The notes beneath the pieces were generated by a model. It had not been told where the DNA came from and ran no database searches. It saw nothing but the letters and a program-made list of their open reading frames with translations. Both the position numbers and the translations under genes were made by a program. A stretch of DNA of 34,380 nt, taken from assembly GCA_017444485.1 (NCBI GenBank), contig JAFSWM010000096.1, positions 1 through 34,380 of the forward strand. The letters run 5' to 3'. The stretch is from Bacteroidaceae bacterium. Its GTDB lineage: Bacteria; Bacteroidota; Bacteroidia; Bacteroidales; Bacteroidaceae. This document shows positions 1-7,321 of the stretch, piece by piece (position 1 is the first letter of the stretch; the number at the start of each line of letters is the position of its first letter).

Positions 1-88
1 CTTCGGCGGGCGGGGAGTAGTTACTCCTCCCGCGCTTCGGCGGGCGGGGACGCCCGCGCTCCCAACCTTTGCAATAGGCGGGCTGACG
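1..88. repeat. GC-rich palindromic repeat, copy 1 (with extra hairpin)
   Basis: Positions 34-86 form a GC-rich unit whose core (GGGCGGGGACGCCCGC, about 42-57) is self-complementary, followed by CAATAGGCGGGCTGA. The same unit occurs in reverse at 18515-18567 with one difference in 53 bases, and at 27301-27346. Here a second partial copy (1-15) is joined to a small hairpin with arms GGAGTA/TACTCC at about 15-28. It lies just downstream of pyrE, so it may mark the 3' end of that transcript. Function is unknown; REP-like elements with such hairpins can stabilise or end transcripts. Confidence 0.7.
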
Positions 89-91
89 ATT

Positions 92-112
92 GCTAATGGT
101 CAATGGTCAATG
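92..112. repeat. TGGTCAA heptad repeat overlapping the pyrE stop
   Basis: Short tandem run of TGGTCAA heptads, the reverse complement of the TTGACCA units seen at 9.8, 16.2 and 27.2 kb. The pyrE stop codon (107-109 on the plus strand, read as TGA) falls inside it. Confidence 0.7.
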
Positions 113-739
113 AATAACTCTGCCCCACTCTGCGGGGTTCTCGCGCCAGACAGCGAGGATAGCCTGCTGTTCGGCGGTAATATATCCCCTCGTCAAGGCA
201 GCGTTTAGCACATGAGGATAGTCGGAAAGCGTGACGAGGTTCACGTCAGCCTCGCGGAAGGCTGCCTCGGCAACGGGGAAACCATAGGTAAAACTGGCCG
301 CCATGCCTTCAATCTGCGCCCCCGCCTTTCGCAGGGCTTCCACGGCCTTCAGGCTACTTCCGCCGGTGGATATAAGGTCTTCGACCACCGCTACACGCGC
401 ACCGTCGGGGAGTCGCCCTTCAATTTGGTTGCCCATGCCGTGGTCCTTGGGTTTGGGACGCACATACACAAAGGGCAGCCCCAGCGTGTCGGCGACCAAT
501 GCGCCTATTGCAATGGCCCCCGTGGCCACGCCTGCCACCACGTTGGCTTCGGGGAAGTGGGTGTGCACCAATGCAGCAATGCCGTCCTTGACGAAGGTGC
601 GGATGTCGGGGAATGAGAGCAGGCGGCGGTTGTCGCAATAGATGGGCGAATGCCAGCCACTGGCCCAGGTGAAAGGGTTGTCGGGCTGCAGGCGCACGGC
701 CTCAGCCTGTAGGAGTTTTTCGGCAAATGAATTTTGCAT
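107..739 (-). CDS. pyrE: Orotate phosphoribosyltransferase
   Basis: Joins orotate to PRPP to give orotidine 5'-phosphate in de novo pyrimidine synthesis; cytoplasmic. The 210-residue length is normal for PyrE. The PRPP-binding loop is clear (VVEDLISTGGSS, about residues 117-128), preceded by the GVATGAIAIG strand-loop and the YVRPKPKDHG segment that carries the catalytic flexible-loop lysines. The start MQNSFAEKLL fits the family. It follows the alpha-galactosidase gene on the same strand after 90 bases, with no clear promoter box seen between them, so it could be read through, although the two functions are unrelated. The stop codon lies in a heptad repeat. Confidence 0.95.
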   Translation of the reverse strand: MQNSFAEKLLQAEAVRLQPDNPFTWASGWHSPIYCDNRRLLSFPDIRTFVKDGIAALVHTHFPEANVVAGVATGAIAIGALVADTLGLPFVYVRPKPKDHGMGNQIEGRLPDGARVAVVEDLISTGGSSLKAVEALRKAGAQIEGMAASFTYGFPVAEAAFREADVNLVTLSDYPHVLNAALTRGYITAEQQAILAVWRENPAEWGRVIH

Positions 740-829
740 AGGTAGAGAAGTGATGAGATTTACTTAGAATACGTGCTGCGGACGGGACGTCATCATTTTT
801 AGCACGCCCGCGTTTGCAGGATTGGCTGC

Positions 830-2881
830 TTAGAGTTTCCGAACACGGAACACGCGCGTCTGGTGGCTGTCGGCAACGACACCGAGGCCCGTCTCGCCGA
901 CCGTGACATCCTGTTTGGCTACGCCCCACACGTCGTGGAAGGCATAAGCACCGGTTTCAAGACCAAGCATAGCGGGAGTAATGGTGATCGCCGCGCGGCT
1001 GTCACCACGATTAAGCACTGCGCAGGCCACATCGCCGTTTGCCAATTCCTTGACCAGCACCTCAAAGCGACAGGGTGCAGTCCCCTGTCCCACGATGGTG
1101 TCGCACACCACCTCGGCCTGCTGCCCCATAGGATCTTGGTTGATGGCAATCATTTCCTTGTTGGATATGATGCGCAGGTCGTCCGCGCGGATACTTCGTA
1201 GGTCGAAGGAGAGGGTGAGCGGCGAAGCCATCATGGCCCAGAGAGAGAACTGACTCTGATACTCCTCCTGTGTCATTCCTGAATAGGACGTCTGGCCTGT
1301 CATTGTCAGATAGGATGCGAAGTCGTGGCTCGACGATTTGCCCGTTCCGTGCAGCCCCACCATCATCATGTCAGCGTCGTTGAAGCGGTTCACGCCGCCA
1401 TAGGGCCAGAGGTGCTTGTTGCCGTCGTAGCCCTGCATGGCACCGATGTGTCCACCATCGGCCTTGGCGCGCCAGTCCCAGAAATCGCGGCTGTCGTAGG
1501 TGGTGCGCCAACACGTGCCACCGGTTTCGCTGCCCCATTTCCAAGGCTCGCGCGGTCCCCATTCGCAGATGTAGAAGAGGATGTCGCGCCCGCTGTGGCG
1601 TAATGCATCGCCCATCGCCTTATAGCGGCGTATGGCTTCTTGCTGGCCCGTGGGAGCACCGCAATAGTCGTATTTCAGCAAGTCCACGCCCCACTGTGCA
1701 TATCTCTTGGCGTCAGTCTCTTCAAATCCGTATGATCCGAAGGCGCGGGCGCAGGTCTGTGCCGCCGCGTCGCTGTAGATTCCGAGTTTGAAGCCCATGC
1801 GGTGCAGGCTGTCGGCAAGCCAAGCCAGGCCGTGCGGGAACTTCGCGTGGTCGTAGTCGGGCTGGCCATCGGCAGGGCGCGTGGCACAGCAATGCCACCA
1901 GTCATCAAGACAAAGGTAGCGGTAGCCGAGTGTGTCAAGGCCGTATCGCTGGGCGGCATGGGCCATGGCAAGCATCTTTTCTTCGTCGATCTCTTCCTCA
2001 AACACGTTCCACGAGAGCCATCCCATGAAAGGGACGGGCTGAATGAGGTCTTGGCTCACGCATAGATGCACGGTGTCGCAGAACGTCTCCCTGTCATCGC
2101 GCACCGTCACGAAATAGGTATACTCGCCCTCAGCCTCAATCACTCCCTCCACACGCTTGCGGGATGCGTTCCAAGCCAAACCGCTTGGCAATCCGCTGAC
2201 ACTGACTTGTGCTGTGGCATGCACTGGTTTCAAACGATGCATATAGCGCACGCCAGGCAGGGAGAAAGTCCGCGTGGCGCACGCCAGCCCCTGCCCCATC
2301 TCGTCCTGCGACACGATGAAAGGCGGTGAGGCCGCCCCATCATCGTCGTGCCAAAGAAAGCGTGCGGCTGCCAAGTCCAAATGGTCGAACTCGTCGCTGC
2401 CGCCCTGGGGGAAGTCCATGATGAGGTACTTGAAGCCGTTCACATCGAGGTCTATGTTTACGGGCGTCTCACCGCCCTTGACGCTACCCTCGGCAATGAC
2501 AGTGCGCAAGCCATTCTCGCCTTGTCCGGTGAAGCAGTAGTCGGCAGCACCTTTTCCGCCAGTCTCATCATCGATGCCGAGCAGACAGCGAAAACGCAGC
2601 GCACTGCCGTTCAGTTTCACGACGATCTTGGCAGTGGCATGGGTTCCCACGCCGCAGGCGTATTCCTTTCCTGCGAGCGTGATGGGATTGCCATCAATGC
2701 TTCTGTTGGCCCTTACCGTGCCCCATCCGCAAATGGTTTTTGAGAGTTCCATCATACTGAGCGGGGCCACCTGCAAGCCGTCCTCCAGCGTAGCGGGGGC
2801 TGGTACGTCCTGCGCCCATGTGGACATGGTCATTAGGCAAAACACAAGGGCTGGAGTGATTTTCTTTATCCAAGCGTACAT
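830..2881 (-). CDS. Secreted GH27 alpha-galactosidase with N-terminal NPCBM domain
   Basis: Predicted to remove terminal alpha-galactose (or a related alpha-linked sugar) from glycans outside the cytoplasm. The start is placed at the Met that opens a signal peptide (MYAWIKKITPALVFCLMTMSTWAQ); a longer form could begin at 2923. Counting from 2881, residues about 30-165 look like an NPCBM carbohydrate-binding domain (GVGTHATAKI), about 175-262 like an Ig-type domain, and about 270-570 form the GH27 barrel (GWLSWNVF, YLCLDDWW). The likely nucleophile is Asp405 in LLKYDYCG and the acid/base Asp463 in WRTTYDSRDFW. A beta domain closes the protein at VFRVRKL. A TAnnTTTG box lies 63-70 bases upstream. 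Specificity cannot be read from sequence alone. Confidence 0.9.
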   Translation of the reverse strand: MYAWIKKITPALVFCLMTMSTWAQDVPAPATLEDGLQVAPLSMMELSKTICGWGTVRANRSIDGNPITLAGKEYACGVGTHATAKIVVKLNGSALRFRCLLGIDDETGGKGAADYCFTGQGENGLRTVIAEGSVKGGETPVNIDLDVNGFKYLIMDFPQGGSDEFDHLDLAAARFLWHDDDGAASPPFIVSQDEMGQGLACATRTFSLPGVRYMHRLKPVHATAQVSVSGLPSGLAWNASRKRVEGVIEAEGEYTYFVTVRDDRETFCDTVHLCVSQDLIQPVPFMGWLSWNVFEEEIDEEKMLAMAHAAQRYGLDTLGYRYLCLDDWWHCCATRPADGQPDYDHAKFPHGLAWLADSLHRMGFKLGIYSDAAAQTCARAFGSYGFEETDAKRYAQWGVDLLKYDYCGAPTGQQEAIRRYKAMGDALRHSGRDILFYICEWGPREPWKWGSETGGTCWRTTYDSRDFWDWRAKADGGHIGAMQGYDGNKHLWPYGGVNRFNDADMMMVGLHGTGKSSSHDFASYLTMTGQTSYSGMTQEEYQSQFSLWAMMASPLTLSFDLRSIRADDLRIISNKEMIAINQDPMGQQAEVVCDTIVGQGTAPCRFEVLVKELANGDVACAVLNRGDSRAAITITPAMLGLETGAYAFHDVWGVAKQDVTVGETGLGVVADSHQTRVFRVRKL

Positions 2882-2943
2882 AAGAAGAAAGATTTTTGTG
2901 CGCTGTGGCAGCAATATCTGCACACCAAAACGGCATTTGTGCG

Positions 2944-2951
2944 CAAAAATA
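2944..2951 (-). promoter_or_regulatory. Candidate -7 box for the alpha-galactosidase gene
   Basis: On the minus strand this reads TATTTTTG, matching the Bacteroidota -7 consensus TAnnTTTG. It lies 63 bases before the proposed start. No good -33 TTTG was found at the expected spacing. Confidence 0.4.
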
Positions 2952-3036
2952 AGGATTTCCGCCCATTCGGATGGCGCGCCCGTCTGTAAGAAAGCAAAAA
3001 GGAACTGTTTTACTTTCCACAGCCCCCGCGTTTCAT

Positions 3037-3044
3037 TACTTTTG
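3037..3044 (+). promoter_or_regulatory. Candidate -7 box directly before the epimerase start
   Basis: TACTTTTG matches TAnnTTTG exactly. It ends only four bases before the ATG at 3049, so transcription would begin at or next to the start codon, giving a message with almost no leader. Confidence 0.5.
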
Positions 3045-3048
3045 CACC

Positions 3049-4026
3049 ATGAATTTGAATGACAAGCGCATTCTCATCACGGGCGCAAGCGGCTTTATCG
3101 GTAGTTTTGTGGTAGAGGCGGCGCTCGCGGCAGGTGCGGAAGTTTGGGCAGCGGTGCGCCGCTGCTCCAATCGCGAGTATTTGCAAGACAAGCGCATACG
3201 CTTCATTGATATCAGCCTTAGCGACAAGTCACGCCTTTCTGCGGTGTTGTCAGACGCAGAGCCCTTCGATGGTGTCATCCATTGCGCTGGCGTCACCAAG
3301 GCGGCCCGTACGGAGGATTTCCAAAAAATCAATTGCGAGGGAACACGCATGCTGGCCAAAGCGCTTATGGAGACCGGCAAGTTGCGGGGCAGATTCGTAT
3401 TCCTCAGTTCCCTGTCGGTGATGGGAGAGTCAAAGTCCGAGCCGCAACCCAATAGTGCCTATGGGCGCAGTAAGTTGGCGGCAGAACAGGCTCTGGCGGC
3501 CATACCAGGGTTGGACTACGTGACACTGCGCCCCACGGGAGTCTACGGCCCACGCGAGAAGGACTATTTCCTTATGGCGAAAAGCATCGGCCAAGGCATT
3601 GATTTCGCCGTGGGCTTCAAGCCACAGGTCATCACCTTTGTTTATGTCAAAGACGTGGCCGCTGCCGCGCTACTTGCACTGTCTGAGGGCAAGAGCCGAT
3701 CGGCCTACTTCCTTACGGATGGCGGCGAGTATTCCAGCCGTGCATTCAGCGACCTGCTCCAGACGGAGATGGGTAAGCGCCGTGTGTTGCACATCACTGC
3801 GCCGCTCTGGGTGCTACGAATGGTATGCGCTGTAAACGGGTGGTTCGGCAGTTTACGAGGAAAGGCCGTGACACTGAACATGGACAAGTACCACACGTTG
3901 GCACAACGCGACTGGCGCTGCGACATCACTGCGGCCCGCCAGGAGTTGGGCTTCTCGCCCGAATACGACCTGACGCACGGCGTGAAGGAAACCGTGGCGT
4001 GGTATAAACAGTCGGGCTGGCTATGA
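3049..4026 (+). CDS. NAD(P)-dependent epimerase/dehydratase (extended SDR)
   Basis: A 325-residue extended short-chain dehydrogenase. The Rossmann motif TGASGFIGS (residues 11-19) binds the nucleotide, and the catalytic set is Ser121 region (FLSSLSVMG), Tyr138 and Lys142 (YGRSK). The VTLRPTGVYGPREKDY segment is typical of nucleotide-sugar or sterol-like epimerase/dehydratases. Substrate unknown. The start at 3049 is chosen because MNLNDKRILITG puts the nucleotide-binding strand at the usual distance; upstream in-frame codons run through the promoter. Its stop overlaps the next start (ATGA at 4023-4026), so translation of the PAP2 gene is probably coupled to it. Confidence 0.85.
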   Translation: MNLNDKRILITGASGFIGSFVVEAALAAGAEVWAAVRRCSNREYLQDKRIRFIDISLSDKSRLSAVLSDAEPFDGVIHCAGVTKAARTEDFQKINCEGTRMLAKALMETGKLRGRFVFLSSLSVMGESKSEPQPNSAYGRSKLAAEQALAAIPGLDYVTLRPTGVYGPREKDYFLMAKSIGQGIDFAVGFKPQVITFVYVKDVAAAALLALSEGKSRSAYFLTDGGEYSSRAFSDLLQTEMGKRRVLHITAPLWVLRMVCAVNGWFGSLRGKAVTLNMDKYHTLAQRDWRCDITAARQELGFSPEYDLTHGVKETVAWYKQSGWL

Positions 4027-4961
4027 AGAGACTCTTGCTGACCGATTGGGCCACGCTGATTTATGCAGCCTTCACCGCTGTCATTGTTTTGATGTGGTGG
4101 CCACGGATGGAAGCGCCATGGGCGTTGCTGAGTCTGCGCATCATTGTCGTTGCGGCAGTCTTTGCTTTGCTATATATATATAAGGTATGGCCAAATCGCC
4201 TGACGATGTTGGCACGATTGGTCTTCCCCTTGTTGATGCTGGGCGTGTGGTATCCCGACACCTTCGAGTTCTCACGCCATTTGCCCAACCTTGACCATCA
4301 CTTTGCACAGGCCGACCATACGCTGTTTGGCTGCCAACCCGCGTACGAGATGAGCCGACTCTTTACAGGAAAGGTATGGAGCGAATTGTTCAACGCGGGC
4401 TATTTCTCCTATTTTCTGATGATTGCGCTCGGCGCGCTTATCCCACTGTGCTGTAAACGCGAGGAGATGGGGCGCGCCGTATTTGTGGTCACGGCGGGAT
4501 TCTTCGCTTACTACGCCATCTACCTTTTCCTCCCCGTGGCCGGGCCGCAGTTTTATTTCACCGTCATCGACCCTGCGCTCATTCCCCACGGCCCCTACCC
4601 CTCGCTGGGAGACTATTTCAACCTGCACCCCGACACGCCGATTACAGGCAACGAAGTGCCTGGTTTCTTCCACAGCCTTGTAGAGATGGCGCACAACGGC
4701 GGCGAACGCCCTGTTGCCGCATTCCCCTCAAGCCACGTCGGAATGAGCACCGTGCTGATGATTCTGTTCTGGCAGATGAAGCGCGGCGCTTTCTTAGCCA
4801 TGCTACCGCTCTACGTTTTGCTTTGTGCCTCTACGGTATATATCGGTGCGCACTACCTCGTTGATGTGTTCGGCGGGTGGGCCACCGCACTCCTCTTCTA
4901 TGCCATTTTCAACGCTATTTATAGGAAATATGCCCCTGATGATGAAACGTATCCTCTTTAG
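4023..4961 (+). CDS. PAP2-family membrane phosphatase or lipid phosphotransferase
   Basis: A 312-residue multi-pass membrane protein with hydrophobic spans throughout. The PAP2 signature is present: FPSSHVGMST with His238, and YIGAHYLVDVFGG with His277 and Asp281, the nucleophile and charge-relay residues of the family. An upstream basic motif is less clear. Members dephosphorylate lipid phosphates or transfer head groups (the Aur1-like branch), and the length and the PVAGPQFYF stretch before the catalytic core would allow either. It overlaps the epimerase by four bases and the aminopeptidase by about 20, which suggests one transcript. Substrate is not predictable from sequence. Confidence 0.8.
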   Translation: MKRLLLTDWATLIYAAFTAVIVLMWWPRMEAPWALLSLRIIVVAAVFALLYIYKVWPNRLTMLARLVFPLLMLGVWYPDTFEFSRHLPNLDHHFAQADHTLFGCQPAYEMSRLFTGKVWSELFNAGYFSYFLMIALGALIPLCCKREEMGRAVFVVTAGFFAYYAIYLFLPVAGPQFYFTVIDPALIPHGPYPSLGDYFNLHPDTPITGNEVPGFFHSLVEMAHNGGERPVAAFPSSHVGMSTVLMILFWQMKRGAFLAMLPLYVLLCASTVYIGAHYLVDVFGGWATALLFYAIFNAIYRKYAPDDETYPL

Positions 4962-6324
4962 TCTGTTGTCGGCTCTCCCCTTGTGGGCTGCCGCACAAGG
5001 CATCTCGCCTGAGATGTTGGACAAAATCCGCACGGCCTCGCCCGTCAGTGTCAGTGACCGAGCCATCGGAAATGCCATGGCAGGCACAAGCCTCAATCAA
5101 TTGGCGCGCACCGCCGGAAACCCTGCGGCCAACGACACGCACTTTTCTCACAGCGTGCCATCGCGTGGTGTCACCGACCAGAAATCAAGCGGTCGCTGCT
5201 GGCTCTTCACTGGTCTCAACGTGATGCGGGCCAGAGCCATCAAGGAGAAAGACCTCGGCGATTTCTTCTTCTCGCAAAGTTACGTCTTCTTCTTCGACCA
5301 GTTGGAGAAGTCCAACCTCTTCCTGCAGGCCGTCATCGACAACGCTTCGAAGCCCATGAACGACCGCACAGTGGAATGGCTCTTTAAGAACCCGCTGTCG
5401 GACGGCGGCACGTTTTGCGGCGTGCAGGACCTTGTGACTAAATACGGCCTTGTACCCGCCGAGGTGATGCCTGAGCGCTACAATGCCAACAACACGTCGC
5501 GCATGTCGCAACTCTTGCAACTGAAACTGCGCGAATGGGGACTCGAACTGCGCGCCATGGTGGCGAACAAGGCCAGGGCCTCGCAACTTGAAACCCGCAA
5601 GACGGAGATGCTGGGCACAGTTTACCACATCCTCACGCTCTGCCTCGGCACGCCGCCCACAGATTTCGTTTGGACGCGTCGCACGCCCGATGGCACAGCG
5701 GTGGAGACGAAGCGCTACACCCCGCTCTCGTTCTACCAAGAGTATGTGGGCAAAGACCTCACTGACGGCTATGTGATGCTGATGAACGACCCCTCGCGGC
5801 CCTACTACAAGACCTATACCATTGAATACGACCAGCACGTCTATGACGGCCACCGATGGACGTACATCAACCTACCCATGGAGGACATCAAAGCCATGGC
5901 TGTGGCCAGCATCAAGGACAGCACGATGATGTACTTCTCGTGCGACGTGGGTAAGCAATACGACAGCGAGACGGGCGTGCTGAGCCTTGAAAACTTCGAC
6001 TACGGCGCATTGCTCGGCACCGACTTCCCGATGAACAAGGCCGACCGCATCCGCACTTTTGCCTCGGCTTCGTCGCACGCCATGACGCTGATGGCCGTGG
6101 ACCTCAACGCTGAGGGCAAGCCCGTGAAGTGGAAGGTGGAGAACAGTTGGGGCGCCACAAGCGGCAAAGCCGGCCACCTCATCATGACCGACGAGTGGTT
6201 CGATGCTTACATGTTCCGCCTCGTAGTGGAACGCCGCTTCGTCCCCGCCGAGACGCTCCGTCTGCTCGACCAAACTCCCGTTGTGCTACCCGCTTGGGAC
6301 CCGCTCTTTGCAGGAGAAGAATAA
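4942..6324 (+). CDS. C1 peptidase, aminopeptidase C / bleomycin hydrolase family, exported
   Basis: A papain-fold cysteine aminopeptidase of 460 residues. The catalytic residues are Cys86 in DQKSSGRCWLF, His379 in SSHAMTL and Asn401 in VENSWG, with the preceding Gln80 as oxyanion residue. Unlike most cytoplasmic PepC enzymes it starts with a signal-peptide-like segment (MKRILFSLLSALPLWAAAQ), as is common in Bacteroidales. The start at 4942 was chosen for that reason; ATGs at 4930 and 4939 are also in frame. The start lies inside the 3' end of the PAP2 gene. Bleomycin hydrolases usually form hexamers with the active sites facing an internal chamber. Confidence 0.88.
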   Translation: MKRILFSLLSALPLWAAAQGISPEMLDKIRTASPVSVSDRAIGNAMAGTSLNQLARTAGNPAANDTHFSHSVPSRGVTDQKSSGRCWLFTGLNVMRARAIKEKDLGDFFFSQSYVFFFDQLEKSNLFLQAVIDNASKPMNDRTVEWLFKNPLSDGGTFCGVQDLVTKYGLVPAEVMPERYNANNTSRMSQLLQLKLREWGLELRAMVANKARASQLETRKTEMLGTVYHILTLCLGTPPTDFVWTRRTPDGTAVETKRYTPLSFYQEYVGKDLTDGYVMLMNDPSRPYYKTYTIEYDQHVYDGHRWTYINLPMEDIKAMAVASIKDSTMMYFSCDVGKQYDSETGVLSLENFDYGALLGTDFPMNKADRIRTFASASSHAMTLMAVDLNAEGKPVKWKVENSWGATSGKAGHLIMTDEWFDAYMFRLVVERRFVPAETLRLLDQTPVVLPAWDPLFAGEE

Positions 6325-6408
6325 CCGCTTGTAAAGGCCCTTGGCTCAAAGGCAAAGCGTGCGACATGCACCGCCCACAGGCCAATCACTTGTCACATTC
6401 TCTTTAAT

Positions 6409-7317
6409 ATGCAACCCGTCCGTACATTTTCTGATTTGGTCAGCCGGCTCTCCTCACAAGGCCGTCGTTTGCGCGTAGCCGTAATCAACGCTGCAGACGA
6501 GAGCACTGTCACCGCGCTCTGCAAAGCCATCGACAAGGGTTTTGCTCGTGGCATCCTTGTCGGCACGCAGCCCAACGAAGCGTTAAAGGCTTGCTTATCT
6601 CCATACTCGGAACACATCACCTACCTGCCTGCCGCTGACGAGGACGAAGCGGCTCGCATGGCCGTGGAACTGGTGCGGAACGAAGAGGCGGACATCTTGA
6701 TGAAAGGCCTGCTCCACACCGACAACCTGCTGCGCGCGGTCCTCGACAAGCAGCACGGCCTGCTGCCACCTGGAAGGGTGTTGTCGCACATCACTGTGGC
6801 TGAACTTCCTGATTTTCCTCGCCTGCTTTTCATCACCGACGTGGCCGTCATCCCGCAGCCCACCGACGAGCAGCGCGAGTGGCAGGTGCGCTACATTGAT
6901 GCCCTTTGCCGCAACTTCGGAATATCCGCGCCTCGCATCGGGCTGGTGCATTTCACAGAAAAGGTGAGCCCCAAGTTCCCCCTCACGCTACACTATCGTG
7001 CGCTGGCGGAAGCCTCAGCACAGGGCGCATGGGGCGCCACCATCATAGACGGACCGCTCGATGTACGCACCTGTCTCGACCCCGAGGCCTTGCGAGCCAA
7101 AGGTATCCGCTCCCCCTTGAGGGGATATGCCGACGCGCTGGTCTTTCCCGATTTGGAGTCCGGCAACAGTTTCTATAAAACCATCACATTCTTTGCCCAT
7201 GCTACTGTGGCTGGCATTCTACAAGGCACCACCGCGCCGGTGGTGCTGACCTCACGCGGCGACGATGCGCGCAGCAAATTCCTCAGCCTCGCCACCGCAG
7301 CCATTTCCTTAAATTGA
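6409..7317 (+). CDS. ptb: Phosphate butyryltransferase (phosphate acyltransferase family)
   Basis: Interconverts butyryl-CoA (or a branched acyl-CoA) and phosphate with butyryl-phosphate and CoA. The 302-residue length and the motifs ADILMKGLLHTDNLLRAVL and HFTEKVSPKFP fit the PTB/PTA-like family, and the neighbouring butyrate kinase, four bases downstream, makes Ptb rather than phosphotransacetylase the likely identity. Together the pair would yield ATP from acyl-CoA, or make acyl-CoA from the free acid. The 84-base gap before the gene contains no clear promoter or repeat. Acyl specificity (butyrate, isobutyrate, isovalerate) is not readable from sequence. Confidence 0.88.
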   Translation: MQPVRTFSDLVSRLSSQGRRLRVAVINAADESTVTALCKAIDKGFARGILVGTQPNEALKACLSPYSEHITYLPAADEDEAARMAVELVRNEEADILMKGLLHTDNLLRAVLDKQHGLLPPGRVLSHITVAELPDFPRLLFITDVAVIPQPTDEQREWQVRYIDALCRNFGISAPRIGLVHFTEKVSPKFPLTLHYRALAEASAQGAWGATIIDGPLDVRTCLDPEALRAKGIRSPLRGYADALVFPDLESGNSFYKTITFFAHATVAGILQGTTAPVVLTSRGDDARSKFLSLATAAISLN

Positions 7318-7321
7318 CTTT

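Noticed and set aside
765-806. Weak inverted repeat CGTGCT/AGCACG between pyrE and the alpha-galactosidase gene.
   Set aside because: Arms are only six bases with a long loop and no U-tract, so it is likely chance.
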